Origin: Clostridium sp. Marseille-P3244
GTDB lineage: Bacteria > Bacillota > Clostridia > Lachnospirales > Lachnospiraceae
Direction: 5' to 3'
Assembly (NCBI RefSeq): GCF_900120155.1
Contig: NZ_LT635549.1
Span: 1 to 64,000, forward strand
Length of the DNA: 64,000 nt
Shown one piece after another: positions 14,499 through 21,311 of the stretch. The position numbers were made by a program, and so were the translations under genes. Each line of letters starts with the position of its first letter. Position 1 is the stretch's first letter. The notes beneath the pieces were generated by a model that was not told the DNA's origin, made no database searches, and saw only the letters and a list, made by a program, of their open reading frames with translations.

Positions 14499-14920
14499 CA
14501 TCGTTTATGTGACTTCACTATAATTCTTCTAAGTTCTGCTGTCTTATCGCACTGGATCAGCCTGCTGCCCGTCACATCATTTATATATCCTTTTTTCAGT
14601 TCTATTGTATAGTGCTTATTCATTCCGTTTATGGTATCAACGTGCATTCTCTGGATCATATCCCGGTATTTTTGTGCCACCTGCCATTTATCAAGCAATG
14701 CCTGCTGTTCCTCTGTAAATTCCGGGTTCAGTTTCTCCCCCAGTCTGCTTTTGCCGGACACCAGATCATCACACACAAGGGCATACAGATATTCATTAAC
14801 GGACATCTTCAATTCACTGGCCGCCTGCTTTATCCTATCCTTCTCGCCTTTTGGTATAGTAAAGTTGATACGGTCATAATTTTCTTTAATGTGCTGATTT
14901 TTATATTCTGTGCGGTTCAT
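14498..14920 (-). CDS. Ribbon-helix-helix protein (140 aa), possible regulator or mobilisation accessory
   Basis: The N-terminal part (YDRINFTIPKGEKDRIKQAA, then SELKMSVNEYLYALVCDDLV) is an Arc/MobC-like ribbon-helix-helix. The C-terminal half (about residues 75-140) is unassigned. It lies in the last kilobase of the element, transcribed toward the integrase. Its promoter has a perfect 14-bp palindrome over the -35, which suggests autoregulation. A relaxosome accessory role is also possible, since MobC proteins have this fold, but no relaxase gene is present in the window. Confidence 0.65.
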   Translation of the reverse strand: MNRTEYKNQHIKENYDRINFTIPKGEKDRIKQAASELKMSVNEYLYALVCDDLVSGKSRLGEKLNPEFTEEQQALLDKWQVAQKYRDMIQRMHVDTINGMNKHYTIELKKGYINDVTGSRLIQCDKTAELRRIIVKSHKR

Positions 14921-14936
14921 ACAATCACTTCCTTAC

Positions 14937-14972
14937 CCATATCATACCATGCCCAAAAGTCTTGCGCAAGAC
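14937..14972 (-). promoter_or_regulatory. Promoter with palindromic operator
   Basis: Minus strand: -35 TTGCGC inside the perfect palindrome gtcttgcgcaagac (14959-14972), 17-bp spacer, -10 TATGAT, then aaggaagtg before the ATG of the RHH gene. A dimer bound at the palindrome would cover the -35. Confidence 0.65.
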
Positions 14973-14995
14973 ACTAATTCACATGATTTTATTTT

Positions 14996-15014
14996 TGGGT
15001 GCTATTGGGTGCTA
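14996..15014. repeat. Tandem repeat, possible integrase arm-binding site
   Basis: gggtgctat occurs twice in a row, one base apart (gggtgctattgggtgctat). It lies about 120 bp inside the candidate attR. Integrases of this family bind short direct repeats near the element ends. No matching pair was found near the left end. Confidence 0.4.
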
Positions 15015-15068
15015 TAGACCACTTTTCTACACAATTTTCAGCCATTTAAGAACATTCTTGATATAAAG

Positions 15069-15103
15069 AAAACCCTTGAAAATACTGGACTTTCAAGGGT
15101 TTT
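15069..15103 (-). terminator. Terminator downstream of rpsI
   Basis: aaaacccttgaaa / tttcaagggtttt: a perfect 13-bp stem with a 9-nt loop and a T-rich tail on the minus strand. It terminates the rplM-rpsI operon. If the rpsI 3' end is the attachment site, this terminator came with the element. Confidence 0.85.
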
Positions 15104-15128
15104 GCTAATTTCTTTAATTGTCGATAAA

Positions 15129-15145
15129 TTATCGTTTGGAGAACT
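15129..15145. repeat. Candidate attR at the rpsI 3' end
   Basis: ttatcgtttggagaact covers the rpsI stop and last codons and matches 2411-2427 in 16 of 17 positions. The rpsI reading frame is intact, as expected when an element uses the 3' end of a gene as its site. Confidence 0.5.
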
Positions 15146-15521
15146 GCGGAGCTCTTCTCGCTGCTTTGAGTCCGTATTTTTTACGTTCTTTCATTCTCGG
15201 GTCACGAGTCAGGAATCCTGCGCTCTTGAGCACCGGTCTGTAGTCAGCATCTGCCTCTACAAGCGCCCTCGCGATACCGTGACGGATGGCTCCGGCCTGT
15301 CCCGTATATCCGCCGCCTTTTACATTTACAAGTACGTCAAATCTGTCAAGTGTGCCCGTAGCCACCAGCGGCTGGCGGACAACAACTTTCAGCGTCTCCA
15401 GTCCAAGGTACTCGTCAATGTCTCTCTTATTGATCGTAATCTTGCCCGTTCCCGGTACAAGGTATACTCTTGCAACTGATTTTTTTCTTCTTCCTGTTCC
15501 GTAATATTTTGCGTTAGCCAC
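15129..15521 (-). CDS. rpsI: 30S ribosomal protein S9
   Basis: 130 residues, full length for bacterial S9. It begins [20 protein letters not shown] and ends in the conserved basic tail APQFSKR, which reaches the P-site tRNA. It lies 26 nt after rplM, the usual L13-S9 operon. Ribosome binding site aaaggaggat. Its 3' end appears to serve as integration site for the island to the left; the coding sequence is not damaged. Confidence 0.98.
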   Translation of the reverse strand: MANAKYYGTGRRKKSVARVYLVPGTGKITINKRDIDEYLGLETLKVVVRQPLVATGTLDRFDVLVNVKGGGYTGQAGAIRHGIARALVEADADYRPVLKSAGFLTRDPRMKERKKYGLKAARRAPQFSKR

Positions 15522-15547
15522 TGTTATATCCTCCTTTCAACCTCTGC

Positions 15548-15976
15548 CTAAAATGTCAGAACTTCCGGCTTCTGAGCCTGGTGCGCATGCTCTGGTCCGG
15601 CATAAACATGAAGCTTCTTGATCATGTCTCTTCCCATAGGTCCTTTCGGGAGCATTCCTTTAACAGCCAGCTCGACCACCTTCTCCGGCTTCTTTGCCAT
15701 CATTTCGGCAAGTGTGGTCTCTCTCATGCCTCCGACATACTCGGAGTGATTGTAGTAGATCTTCTGCTGAAGTTTCTTTCCTGTTACTTTTACTTTCTCT
15801 GCGTTCACGATAATAACGTAATCGCCTGTATCAATGTGAGGTGTATACTCCGGCTTGTTCTTGCCTCTGAGCACTTTGGCTACCTCGGATGCAAGGCGGC
15901 CCAGTGTACAGCCGTCAGCGTCCACCACATACCATTTTCTCTCAATCTTGTCAGGGTTAGCCATATAAGTTTTCAT
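15548..15976 (-). CDS. rplM: 50S ribosomal protein L13
   Basis: 142 residues, full length. Typical features are [20 protein letters not shown] near the N-terminus, [20 protein letters not shown] in the middle, and the [20 protein letters not shown] segment. It is an early assembly protein of the large subunit. First gene of the rplM-rpsI operon, behind a consensus promoter (16086-16114) and a structured leader of about 100 nt. Ribosome binding site aggagga. Confidence 0.98.
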   Translation of the reverse strand: MKTYMANPDKIERKWYVVDADGCTLGRLASEVAKVLRGKNKPEYTPHIDTGDYVIIVNAEKVKVTGKKLQQKIYYNHSEYVGGMRETTLAEMMAKKPEKVVELAVKGMLPKGPMGRDMIKKLHVYAGPEHAHQAQKPEVLTF

Positions 15977-16079
15977 GGGTGTTCCTCCTAATAAAAATCA
16001 TCAGATAACATTGCCTTGTGTATATGAAATCAGTACACTCCGGGGCTTATGGCGTATACTGTTTCTCCTTTAGTCATGC
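15977..16079 (-). ncRNA. Structured 5' leader of rplM-rpsI (L13 leader-like)
   Basis: About 100 nt lie between the predicted transcription start (~16079) and rplM. They include a hairpin with arms cagtatac and gtgtactg (16050-16020 region) around a CCCCGG loop side. Firmicutes L13 leaders bind L13 and give feedback control. The similarity is in position and hairpin presence only; I could not test it against the family model. Confidence 0.45.
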
Positions 16080-16085
16080 CATGAT

Positions 16086-16114
16086 ATTATAGTACCTGAG
16101 CCCGCCCGTGTCAA
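16086..16114 (-). promoter_or_regulatory. Promoter of the rplM-rpsI operon
   Basis: Minus strand TTGACA (16114-16109), 17 bp, TATAAT (16091-16086): a perfect consensus, fitting a ribosomal protein operon. Confidence 0.9.
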
Positions 16115-16131
16115 GATTTTTTTAACGTTTC

Positions 16132-17016
16132 TCACTTTTTACGTCTTCTAATCATTATAATGAGTACAACAAGAATAAGGATCAGCGCCGCCGTGGCCGC
16201 TGTGATCCCGGCCCACAGCCCGATCTGAGAATCATCCCCTGTCTTGGGACTCATAAAGGATGTTCCAGTCCCCGTCTGCACTGCCGCCGGAGGATTTGTT
16301 TTTTCCAGTTCCAGTTTTTCAACCTTTTCTGTTGGGTCCAGGGATTCCGGAAGCTCCGGCTCTACTTTCTTCTCCATCAAAGCAAATATCCCCATATGAT
16401 CTGTGGAAAACACTGCCATCATGCTCCCTGAGGGGTCAGTCTCCGTCCGGTATGGCAGCTCAGTCCGCTGTGGTACAGAGCCTTCCATACTGATCTCGCT
16501 GATCACAAGCCGGGACAAATCATAGTCGGCAGGAACCGTAAGAGAGACATCCACTCCCTCCTCCGGCTGCACAGGCTGCCCTGTTGAGCCGTCTGTAAAC
16601 CCGGTCACCAAGTAGATCTGAAACCGTTCTGAAGACAGTGCCAGAAAACTGCTCAGCTGTTCAAATAATTCTCCCTGGCTGACGGGTATGACACTGGCGA
16701 TAATCTCCACAGACTGTCCGTCTCCGTCTTCCGGTGTATCCAGATCGTCTTCTGGCGTGTCCGAGTTCTCCCCGCCGGTATCCGATCCGTCCACAATCTG
16801 GGCCTGAGGCAGGGTTTTTATTTCTTCCACCCCGCTGTCTCCTGTCGGTGTTTCCGGAAGCGTTTCTGTTTCTGTACCTTCCTGTGTGTCTGCTTCCTCT
16901 GCCTTTACACTTCCCATGCCACAGGGGAAAAGAGTCAGCACAAACACAGCCAGCAGCGCGGCTGCTGTCATTCTCCCAGTCCTGATCCTGTACCGTCTGA
17001 ATTTTTGTCTGTACAA
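16132..17016 (-). CDS. Secreted surface protein with SPKTG sortase motif
   Basis: A 294-residue protein. The basic N-terminus and hydrophobic stretch (MTAAALLAVFVLTLFPCGMG, then SVKAEE) form a signal peptide with likely cleavage after VKA. Residues about 40-100 are a low-complexity stalk rich in Thr, Glu, Asp and Pro. The middle (about 100-215) is a beta-rich domain with no clear family. The C-terminus has SPKTGD, a membrane helix (about 268-288) and RRRKK, a typical cell wall sorting signal. SPKTG fits the (S/P)PxTG type used by class B-like clostridial sortases rather than LPxTG. No sortase gene is nearby. It ends 18 nt from the rplM promoter. Function is unknown; display on the cell surface is the safe reading. 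Confidence 0.75.
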   Translation of the reverse strand: MYRQKFRRYRIRTGRMTAAALLAVFVLTLFPCGMGSVKAEEADTQEGTETETLPETPTGDSGVEEIKTLPQAQIVDGSDTGGENSDTPEDDLDTPEDGDGQSVEIIASVIPVSQGELFEQLSSFLALSSERFQIYLVTGFTDGSTGQPVQPEEGVDVSLTVPADYDLSRLVISEISMEGSVPQRTELPYRTETDPSGSMMAVFSTDHMGIFALMEKKVEPELPESLDPTEKVEKLELEKTNPPAAVQTGTGTSFMSPKTGDDSQIGLWAGITAATAALILILVVLIIMIRRRKK

Positions 17017-17297
17017 AGTAGATCCCTCCGATCACAGTGTTCCTGCCAGGGACAGGAGACATCCATTTCTTTAATTTTAGTATACAATTCCCGGATAACA
17101 GTGTCAATTCAGAGTCCTCCATTTCCTGCTCCTCATCTTCATTTTCTGTCCCACGCTTCTTTTTCTCCCCGGATTGTGTTATACTGTCAGACAACGGCAT
17201 CTCTTACGGGCGGTTTGAGAACGCGCCTGTGAAAGGGCCAGGATCTGCCGAAGCGGATCCCAGAATATTACCAGAATATTAAAGGAAGGAACTTGAC

Positions 17298-18626
17298 ATG
17301 TGGGCTTACAATGAAACTTTTTATCAGATATATCCGATCGGATTCTGCGGAGCGCCGACCCAGAATGACGGAGTCACGGAGCACCGGATCTTGAAGATCG
17401 GAGAATGGGCAGGTTATCTGCAGGAACTGGGCGTGGGGTCGATCCTTTTAAACCCGGTATTCGAGTCAGACAATCATGGATACGACACAAGAGATTTCAG
17501 GAAGATCGACTGCCGGCTTGGGACCAATGATGATTTCAGGACTGTATGCCGGCAGCTGCACGATCACGATGTCAAAATTGTACTGGACGGTGTCTTTAAC
17601 CATGTCGGAAGAGGATTCTGGGCATTTAGAGACGTACAGGAGAAGAAATGGGATTCTCCCTACAAGGACTGGTTCCATATCAATTTCGACGGTAACAGCA
17701 GTTATAATGACGGGTTCTGGTACGAGGGATGGGAGGGCCATTTTGAGCTTGTCAAACTGAACCTTCAAAATCCGGCGGTAGTGGATCATCTTCTAAGCTG
17801 TGTCAGAATGTGGATGGAAGAATTCGGCATCGACGGCCTGAGACTGGACGTAGCCTACTGTCTCGACCACAATTTTATGCGCAGGCTTCGTTCCTTCTGC
17901 CAGGAACTAAATCCTGATTTTGTACTGATCGGAGAAGTGCTTTTCGGAGACTATAACCTGATCGTAAATGATGAGATGCTCCACAGCTGTACGAACTACG
18001 AGTGCTATAAAGGCATCTACTCCAGCTTCAACAGTATGAACATGTTTGAGATTGCTCATTCGTTGAACCGTCAGTACGGTCCGGAACAGTGGTGCATTTA
18101 CCGGGGCAAACATCTCATGTCCTTTGTGGATAATCATGACGTGACAAGATTGGCTTCTATACTGACCAATAAAGAGCATATTCCGCTTGCCTACGGCCTT
18201 CTTTTCGGCATGCCCGGCATCCCCTGCATTTATTACGGAAGCGAATGGGGAGAAGAAGGACAGAAAGCCCCTGACAATGATTATGCGCTTCGGCCCTGTT
18301 TTATAGAACCAAAGCCCAATGAGCTGACGGAATTTATCCGGGATCTGATCTCTGTCCGTCGGGAAAGTGACGCACTGTGCAACGGTTCCTATCGGAATAT
18401 TGTTATCACCAATCACCAGCTGGTATTCGAACGCAAGACGGATAAAGAACGGATCCTGGTGGCGGTCAACGCAGGAGATTCAGCATTTACCGCAGGCAGC
18501 CACGAACTCCAGGGCAGTTTTATCCCTCTTCTTTCTTCAGACACATCTGACGGGCCAGACACTGTGGAACTTCAGGGAACCCTTATTATGCCGCCCTACA
18601 GTGTACAGTATCTGAAAATGATATAA
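17298..18626 (+). CDS. GH13 alpha-amylase family glycosidase
   Basis: 442 residues, no signal peptide, so intracellular. The four GH13 motifs are visible: region I VLDGVFNHVG, region II GIDGLRLDVA with the catalytic Asp, region III LIGEVLFGD with the acid/base Glu, and region IV FVDNHDVTR. A short C-terminal beta domain follows. It resembles neopullulanase/cyclomaltodextrinase-like or maltodextrin glucosidases that act on imported malto-oligosaccharides. It is shorter than those enzymes because the N-terminal CBM34-like domain is absent. Ribosome binding site aaaggaagga. It stands alone, with a terminator hairpin at 18649-18673. Confidence 0.9.
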   Translation: MWAYNETFYQIYPIGFCGAPTQNDGVTEHRILKIGEWAGYLQELGVGSILLNPVFESDNHGYDTRDFRKIDCRLGTNDDFRTVCRQLHDHDVKIVLDGVFNHVGRGFWAFRDVQEKKWDSPYKDWFHINFDGNSSYNDGFWYEGWEGHFELVKLNLQNPAVVDHLLSCVRMWMEEFGIDGLRLDVAYCLDHNFMRRLRSFCQELNPDFVLIGEVLFGDYNLIVNDEMLHSCTNYECYKGIYSSFNSMNMFEIAHSLNRQYGPEQWCIYRGKHLMSFVDNHDVTRLASILTNKEHIPLAYGLLFGMPGIPCIYYGSEWGEEGQKAPDNDYALRPCFIEPKPNELTEFIRDLISVRRESDALCNGSYRNIVITNHQLVFERKTDKERILVAVNAGDSAFTAGSHELQGSFIPLLSSDTSDGPDTVELQGTLIMPPYSVQYLKMI

Positions 18627-18648
18627 GAACAGGTTATAGAAAACGGAA

Positions 18649-18673
18649 AATACGGCGGCCAGGCCGCCGTATT
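18649..18673. terminator. Bidirectional terminator between convergent genes
   Basis: aatacggcggcc / ggccgccgtatt form a perfect 12-bp stem between the amylase gene and the oppositely oriented YbaK-type gene. Confidence 0.85.
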
Positions 18674-18680
18674 CTATATT

Positions 18681-19223
18681 CTACAGTTCCACCATCTTCG
18701 GCTCATGTTCCATGGCCGGTATGACCTTCTCCATCAGATCTTTCGTCCGGAATCTGAGGCTGGATGTGTTGATGCAGGGATGACATGCAAAAAACTCGCC
18801 TTCCAGTACATCCTTATCGATCAGAAGCTGTACCTTTTTCTCCCTGTCATTCATCAGACCCATCACGCTCACTGATCCCGGTGTAATGTCCAGATATTTT
18901 TCCATATATTCCGGCTTAGCGAAAGACAGCCGGGAAGATCCAATCTGTGCTGAAAGATCTTTTGTCTTAAATGGCTTGTCCCCCGGAAGGAGAAGAAGGT
19001 AAAAATCTGTTTCCTGGCGGTTGCAGAGAAAAAGATTCTTGCAGATCTCCACACCCTCCCCCAAAGTCCTGTCAATCTCCTCACAGGCATCCATGGTCAT
19101 GGCAGCCTCGTGATCGATCCTCTGATAGGCCACGTTCAGCGAATCCAGAAGATCGTATACCCGAATCTCTTTTTCCAGTCTCCCCGAGACATCTTCCGGT
19201 CTTCCTTCCACTAATTTCAGCAT
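18681..19223 (-). CDS. YbaK/ProX-type aminoacyl-tRNA deacylase
   Basis: 180 residues. The fold is the prolyl-tRNA-synthetase-associated editing domain: YQRIDHEAAMTMDACEEIDR, KNLFLCNRQETDFYLLLLPG, GSRLSFAKPEYMEKYLDITP, and GSVSVMGLMNDREKKVQLLI. The conserved Lys in KNLFL and the GSVS loop fit free-standing ProX (PrdX) proteins that hydrolyse Ala-tRNA(Pro). These prevent alanine misincorporation at proline codons. It acts in the cytoplasm. It is followed 42 nt upstream by an unrelated ATPase gene; the two may be co-transcribed. Confidence 0.85.
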   Translation of the reverse strand: MLKLVEGRPEDVSGRLEKEIRVYDLLDSLNVAYQRIDHEAAMTMDACEEIDRTLGEGVEICKNLFLCNRQETDFYLLLLPGDKPFKTKDLSAQIGSSRLSFAKPEYMEKYLDITPGSVSVMGLMNDREKKVQLLIDKDVLEGEFFACHPCINTSSLRFRTKDLMEKVIPAMEHEPKMVEL

Positions 19224-19265
19224 ATTTTTGTCTCCTTTTATACGTTGTTGTTATGGATGTCTTTT

Positions 19266-20969
19266 TCAGATCTTCAGTCCCCGGTAACGGTTAAAGCAGG
19301 CAAAGATCTCCTGTCTTCTGGGCATTGCCATGCAGGATACGCCGGACGCATTCTCACAGAGAGCGGCCAGAGATCCTTTCTGCATCACTCTTTCCAGTTC
19401 ATCCACGACCTGCCGCAGATCCTTTCTTCCATCCAGAATATGCCGCTGAGCGTACCTCATACAGTATCCCAGCGCCGTCACCTGCTCACTGTCGGTGATC
19501 TGTTCCACATAGCGCAGGTCGATAGTCTCTTTATTGATCATCACAGCTTCCCTGCCCATAGTCTTCATCTTGATCCGGTCATTCCCTTTAAATGCCGCGC
19601 CCGGCCTGGGGCATCTTTTAAAGTCCGGCTGCACCGCCGGTTCCTCCGGCACGCTGATCATTGGGAAACTGTCTGCCTCCTTCTTGGCGTACGCCGTGAT
19701 GTCTTTGGGAACATAGCGGTCCATCTGGATAATGCTGTCCGCGATGTGGAAATAAGCTCCGGAGCTCCCGGCCACAATCACCGTGGAAATGCCATACTCT
19801 TCATACAGCTCCCGAATGCGTTCGATAAAAGGAGTAATGGGTTCCATATTTCTGTGGATGACCCTCTGCATCAATTCATCCCGGATCATGAAGTTAGTGG
19901 CACTGGTATCCTCATCGATCAAAAGCAGGGATGTCCCTGCCTCGATACTCTCGATCACGTTGGCCGCCTGGGAGGTGCTTCCGCTGGCATCTTCCGTACA
20001 AAACCCTACGGTATCCTTCCCATTAGGCAGATCATTAATAAACATAGAGATATCCGTCTTCTGAATGCTGCGTCCATCTTCGGCCCGTATTTTCATGGCC
20101 GTGTTATCTGTGATCACATATTCCCGGCCATCCCCCGCGATATGATCGTAAACCCCCAGTTCCAGCGCTTTCAGCAGCGTAGATTTTCCATGATACCCTC
20201 CGCCTACGATAAGCGTGATTCCTTTTCGTATCCCCATTCCTGTGATCTTTCCTCTATGGGGAAGGTCCATCTCCACTGTAAGCTCTTTTGGAGATTGAAA
20301 CTTTACGCCGCCCCGCATGGGTCTGGGAGAAATGCCGGACTCTCTGGGCAGAATGCTTCCATCCGCCACAAAGGCACACAGTCCCATTTCGGGAAGCTTT
20401 TCTCTGATATAATGCTGGTCTTCCGCCAGATCAATGATCGAACGGAGACGTTTCGCATCCATATTTTTATAGAAAAGGGATCCTTTCACACACTCCGGGA
20501 CAAATTCAAACAGGATCTTCTCCAGTTCCCGGGCGTTGATGGTCCGCCCATTGGCGGGAAAGCCGATCTCCATCCGCAGGATGACATCTCCGGTCCGCCC
20601 ATCGAGAGTGCAGGCCGTCCTTTCCAGCACTTCCTGTCCGCAGCGGCTCACTGAGATGAGACCGCTCTTTCCCGAGCCTTTTGCCTTGAAGGCAAACTGT
20701 TCTGCTTTTCTTCCAAACTGTCTTGTCAGCTCGTCCTGGAGCGCGATACGCTGATGATCTTCCTTATACAATTCCTGAGGAAATCCCGCTGTCTTTCCGC
20801 TTACCCGTACACTGACCTTGGACGGCGCCGCGAACGGATCTCCCTGTACATGATCGATAGACAGCACGTAGCCTGGAAACTGATACATTCCTTTTGTATC
20901 TTTATAGGCGGGATAGCCGCGATGGTCGATCCTGTTTAACAGGCTTCTTAAATCTGTTGACGACTGCAT
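19266..20969 (-). CDS. ABC-class ATPase domain protein (DUF2791/COG3044 type)
   Basis: 567 residues. The ATPase core has Walker A GGGYHGKSTLLKALELGVYD, a signature-like region DASGSTSQAANVIESIEAGT, and Walker B LLLIDEDTSATNFM. A STVIVAGSSGAYFHIADSII segment matches the switch region. There is no membrane part, so it is not a classic transporter. The family is found as a stand-alone cytosolic ATPase in many bacteria with no settled function. The N-terminal ~230 residues are family-specific. It is a long intact gene, so probably functional. Confidence 0.85.
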   Translation of the reverse strand: MQSSTDLRSLLNRIDHRGYPAYKDTKGMYQFPGYVLSIDHVQGDPFAAPSKVSVRVSGKTAGFPQELYKEDHQRIALQDELTRQFGRKAEQFAFKAKGSGKSGLISVSRCGQEVLERTACTLDGRTGDVILRMEIGFPANGRTINARELEKILFEFVPECVKGSLFYKNMDAKRLRSIIDLAEDQHYIREKLPEMGLCAFVADGSILPRESGISPRPMRGGVKFQSPKELTVEMDLPHRGKITGMGIRKGITLIVGGGYHGKSTLLKALELGVYDHIAGDGREYVITDNTAMKIRAEDGRSIQKTDISMFINDLPNGKDTVGFCTEDASGSTSQAANVIESIEAGTSLLLIDEDTSATNFMIRDELMQRVIHRNMEPITPFIERIRELYEEYGISTVIVAGSSGAYFHIADSIIQMDRYVPKDITAYAKKEADSFPMISVPEEPAVQPDFKRCPRPGAAFKGNDRIKMKTMGREAVMINKETIDLRYVEQITDSEQVTALGYCMRYAQRHILDGRKDLRQVVDELERVMQKGSLAALCENASGVSCMAMPRRQEIFACFNRYRGLKI

Positions 20970-21237
20970 ATGAAAACTCCTCCTTATCCCATACGAAAAA
21001 GGCCACGGCGCAGTGTTAACGATCTGCCGCCTTCCGGCCTACGTCTTTTACTTTATTCTATAAAACAGAATTCGTCAATACGGTCGTCTGGATAATATTT
21101 CATCATACCGCGCCGAGCTCTTACGCCATATTTGCAATGTTATATATTGCAAAATATAATCTTAATATTGCATTTATATCATTTTCAACTTTCCAACTTC
21201 ACCATATTGAATATTCGTCATATCAGGAAGTTTAAAA
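20970..21237. other. Intergenic region with TTGCAAT inverted repeat
   Basis: AT-rich gap between the ABC-class ATPase start and the glnN terminator. It holds ttgcaat-gttatat-attgcaa at about 21129-21149, a 7-bp inverted repeat with 7-bp spacing, and a further half-copy (atattgca) about 20 bp later. These look like a regulator binding site for the ATPase gene promoter. I see no gene or known RNA motif here. Confidence 0.4.
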
Positions 21238-21268
21238 AAGACAGGCGAAATTTCTTTCCGCCTGTCTT
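21238..21268 (-). terminator. Terminator of the glutamine synthetase gene
   Basis: aagacaggcg / cgcctgtctt, a 10-bp stem followed on the minus strand by a run of T. Confidence 0.85.
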
Positions 21269-21311
21269 TACATGACTCTATAACATCAGCCTTTGTTATT
21301 GTCACCTGTTT

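Noticed and set aside
14498-14920. Evidence for a conjugative or mobilisable element (MobC-like gene)
   Set aside because: The ribbon-helix-helix fold alone is not enough. No relaxase, coupling protein or T4SS gene and no clear oriT are present in the window.
9405-15103. aacccttgattttactgg (about 9411-9435) as an att partner of aacccttgaaaatactgg at 15071
   Set aside because: The resemblance is mostly the common ccttga motif of a terminator stem, the middle differs in all four bases, and it would place the att site inside the replication module. The rpsI-end repeat at 2411 is a better match.
19245-20654. Long open frame (469 aa) antisense to the ABC-class ATPase gene
   Set aside because: Its sequence is the usual His/Arg/Leu-rich shadow of a GC-rich gene in the opposite frame. 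The minus-strand gene has Walker motifs and a good start.
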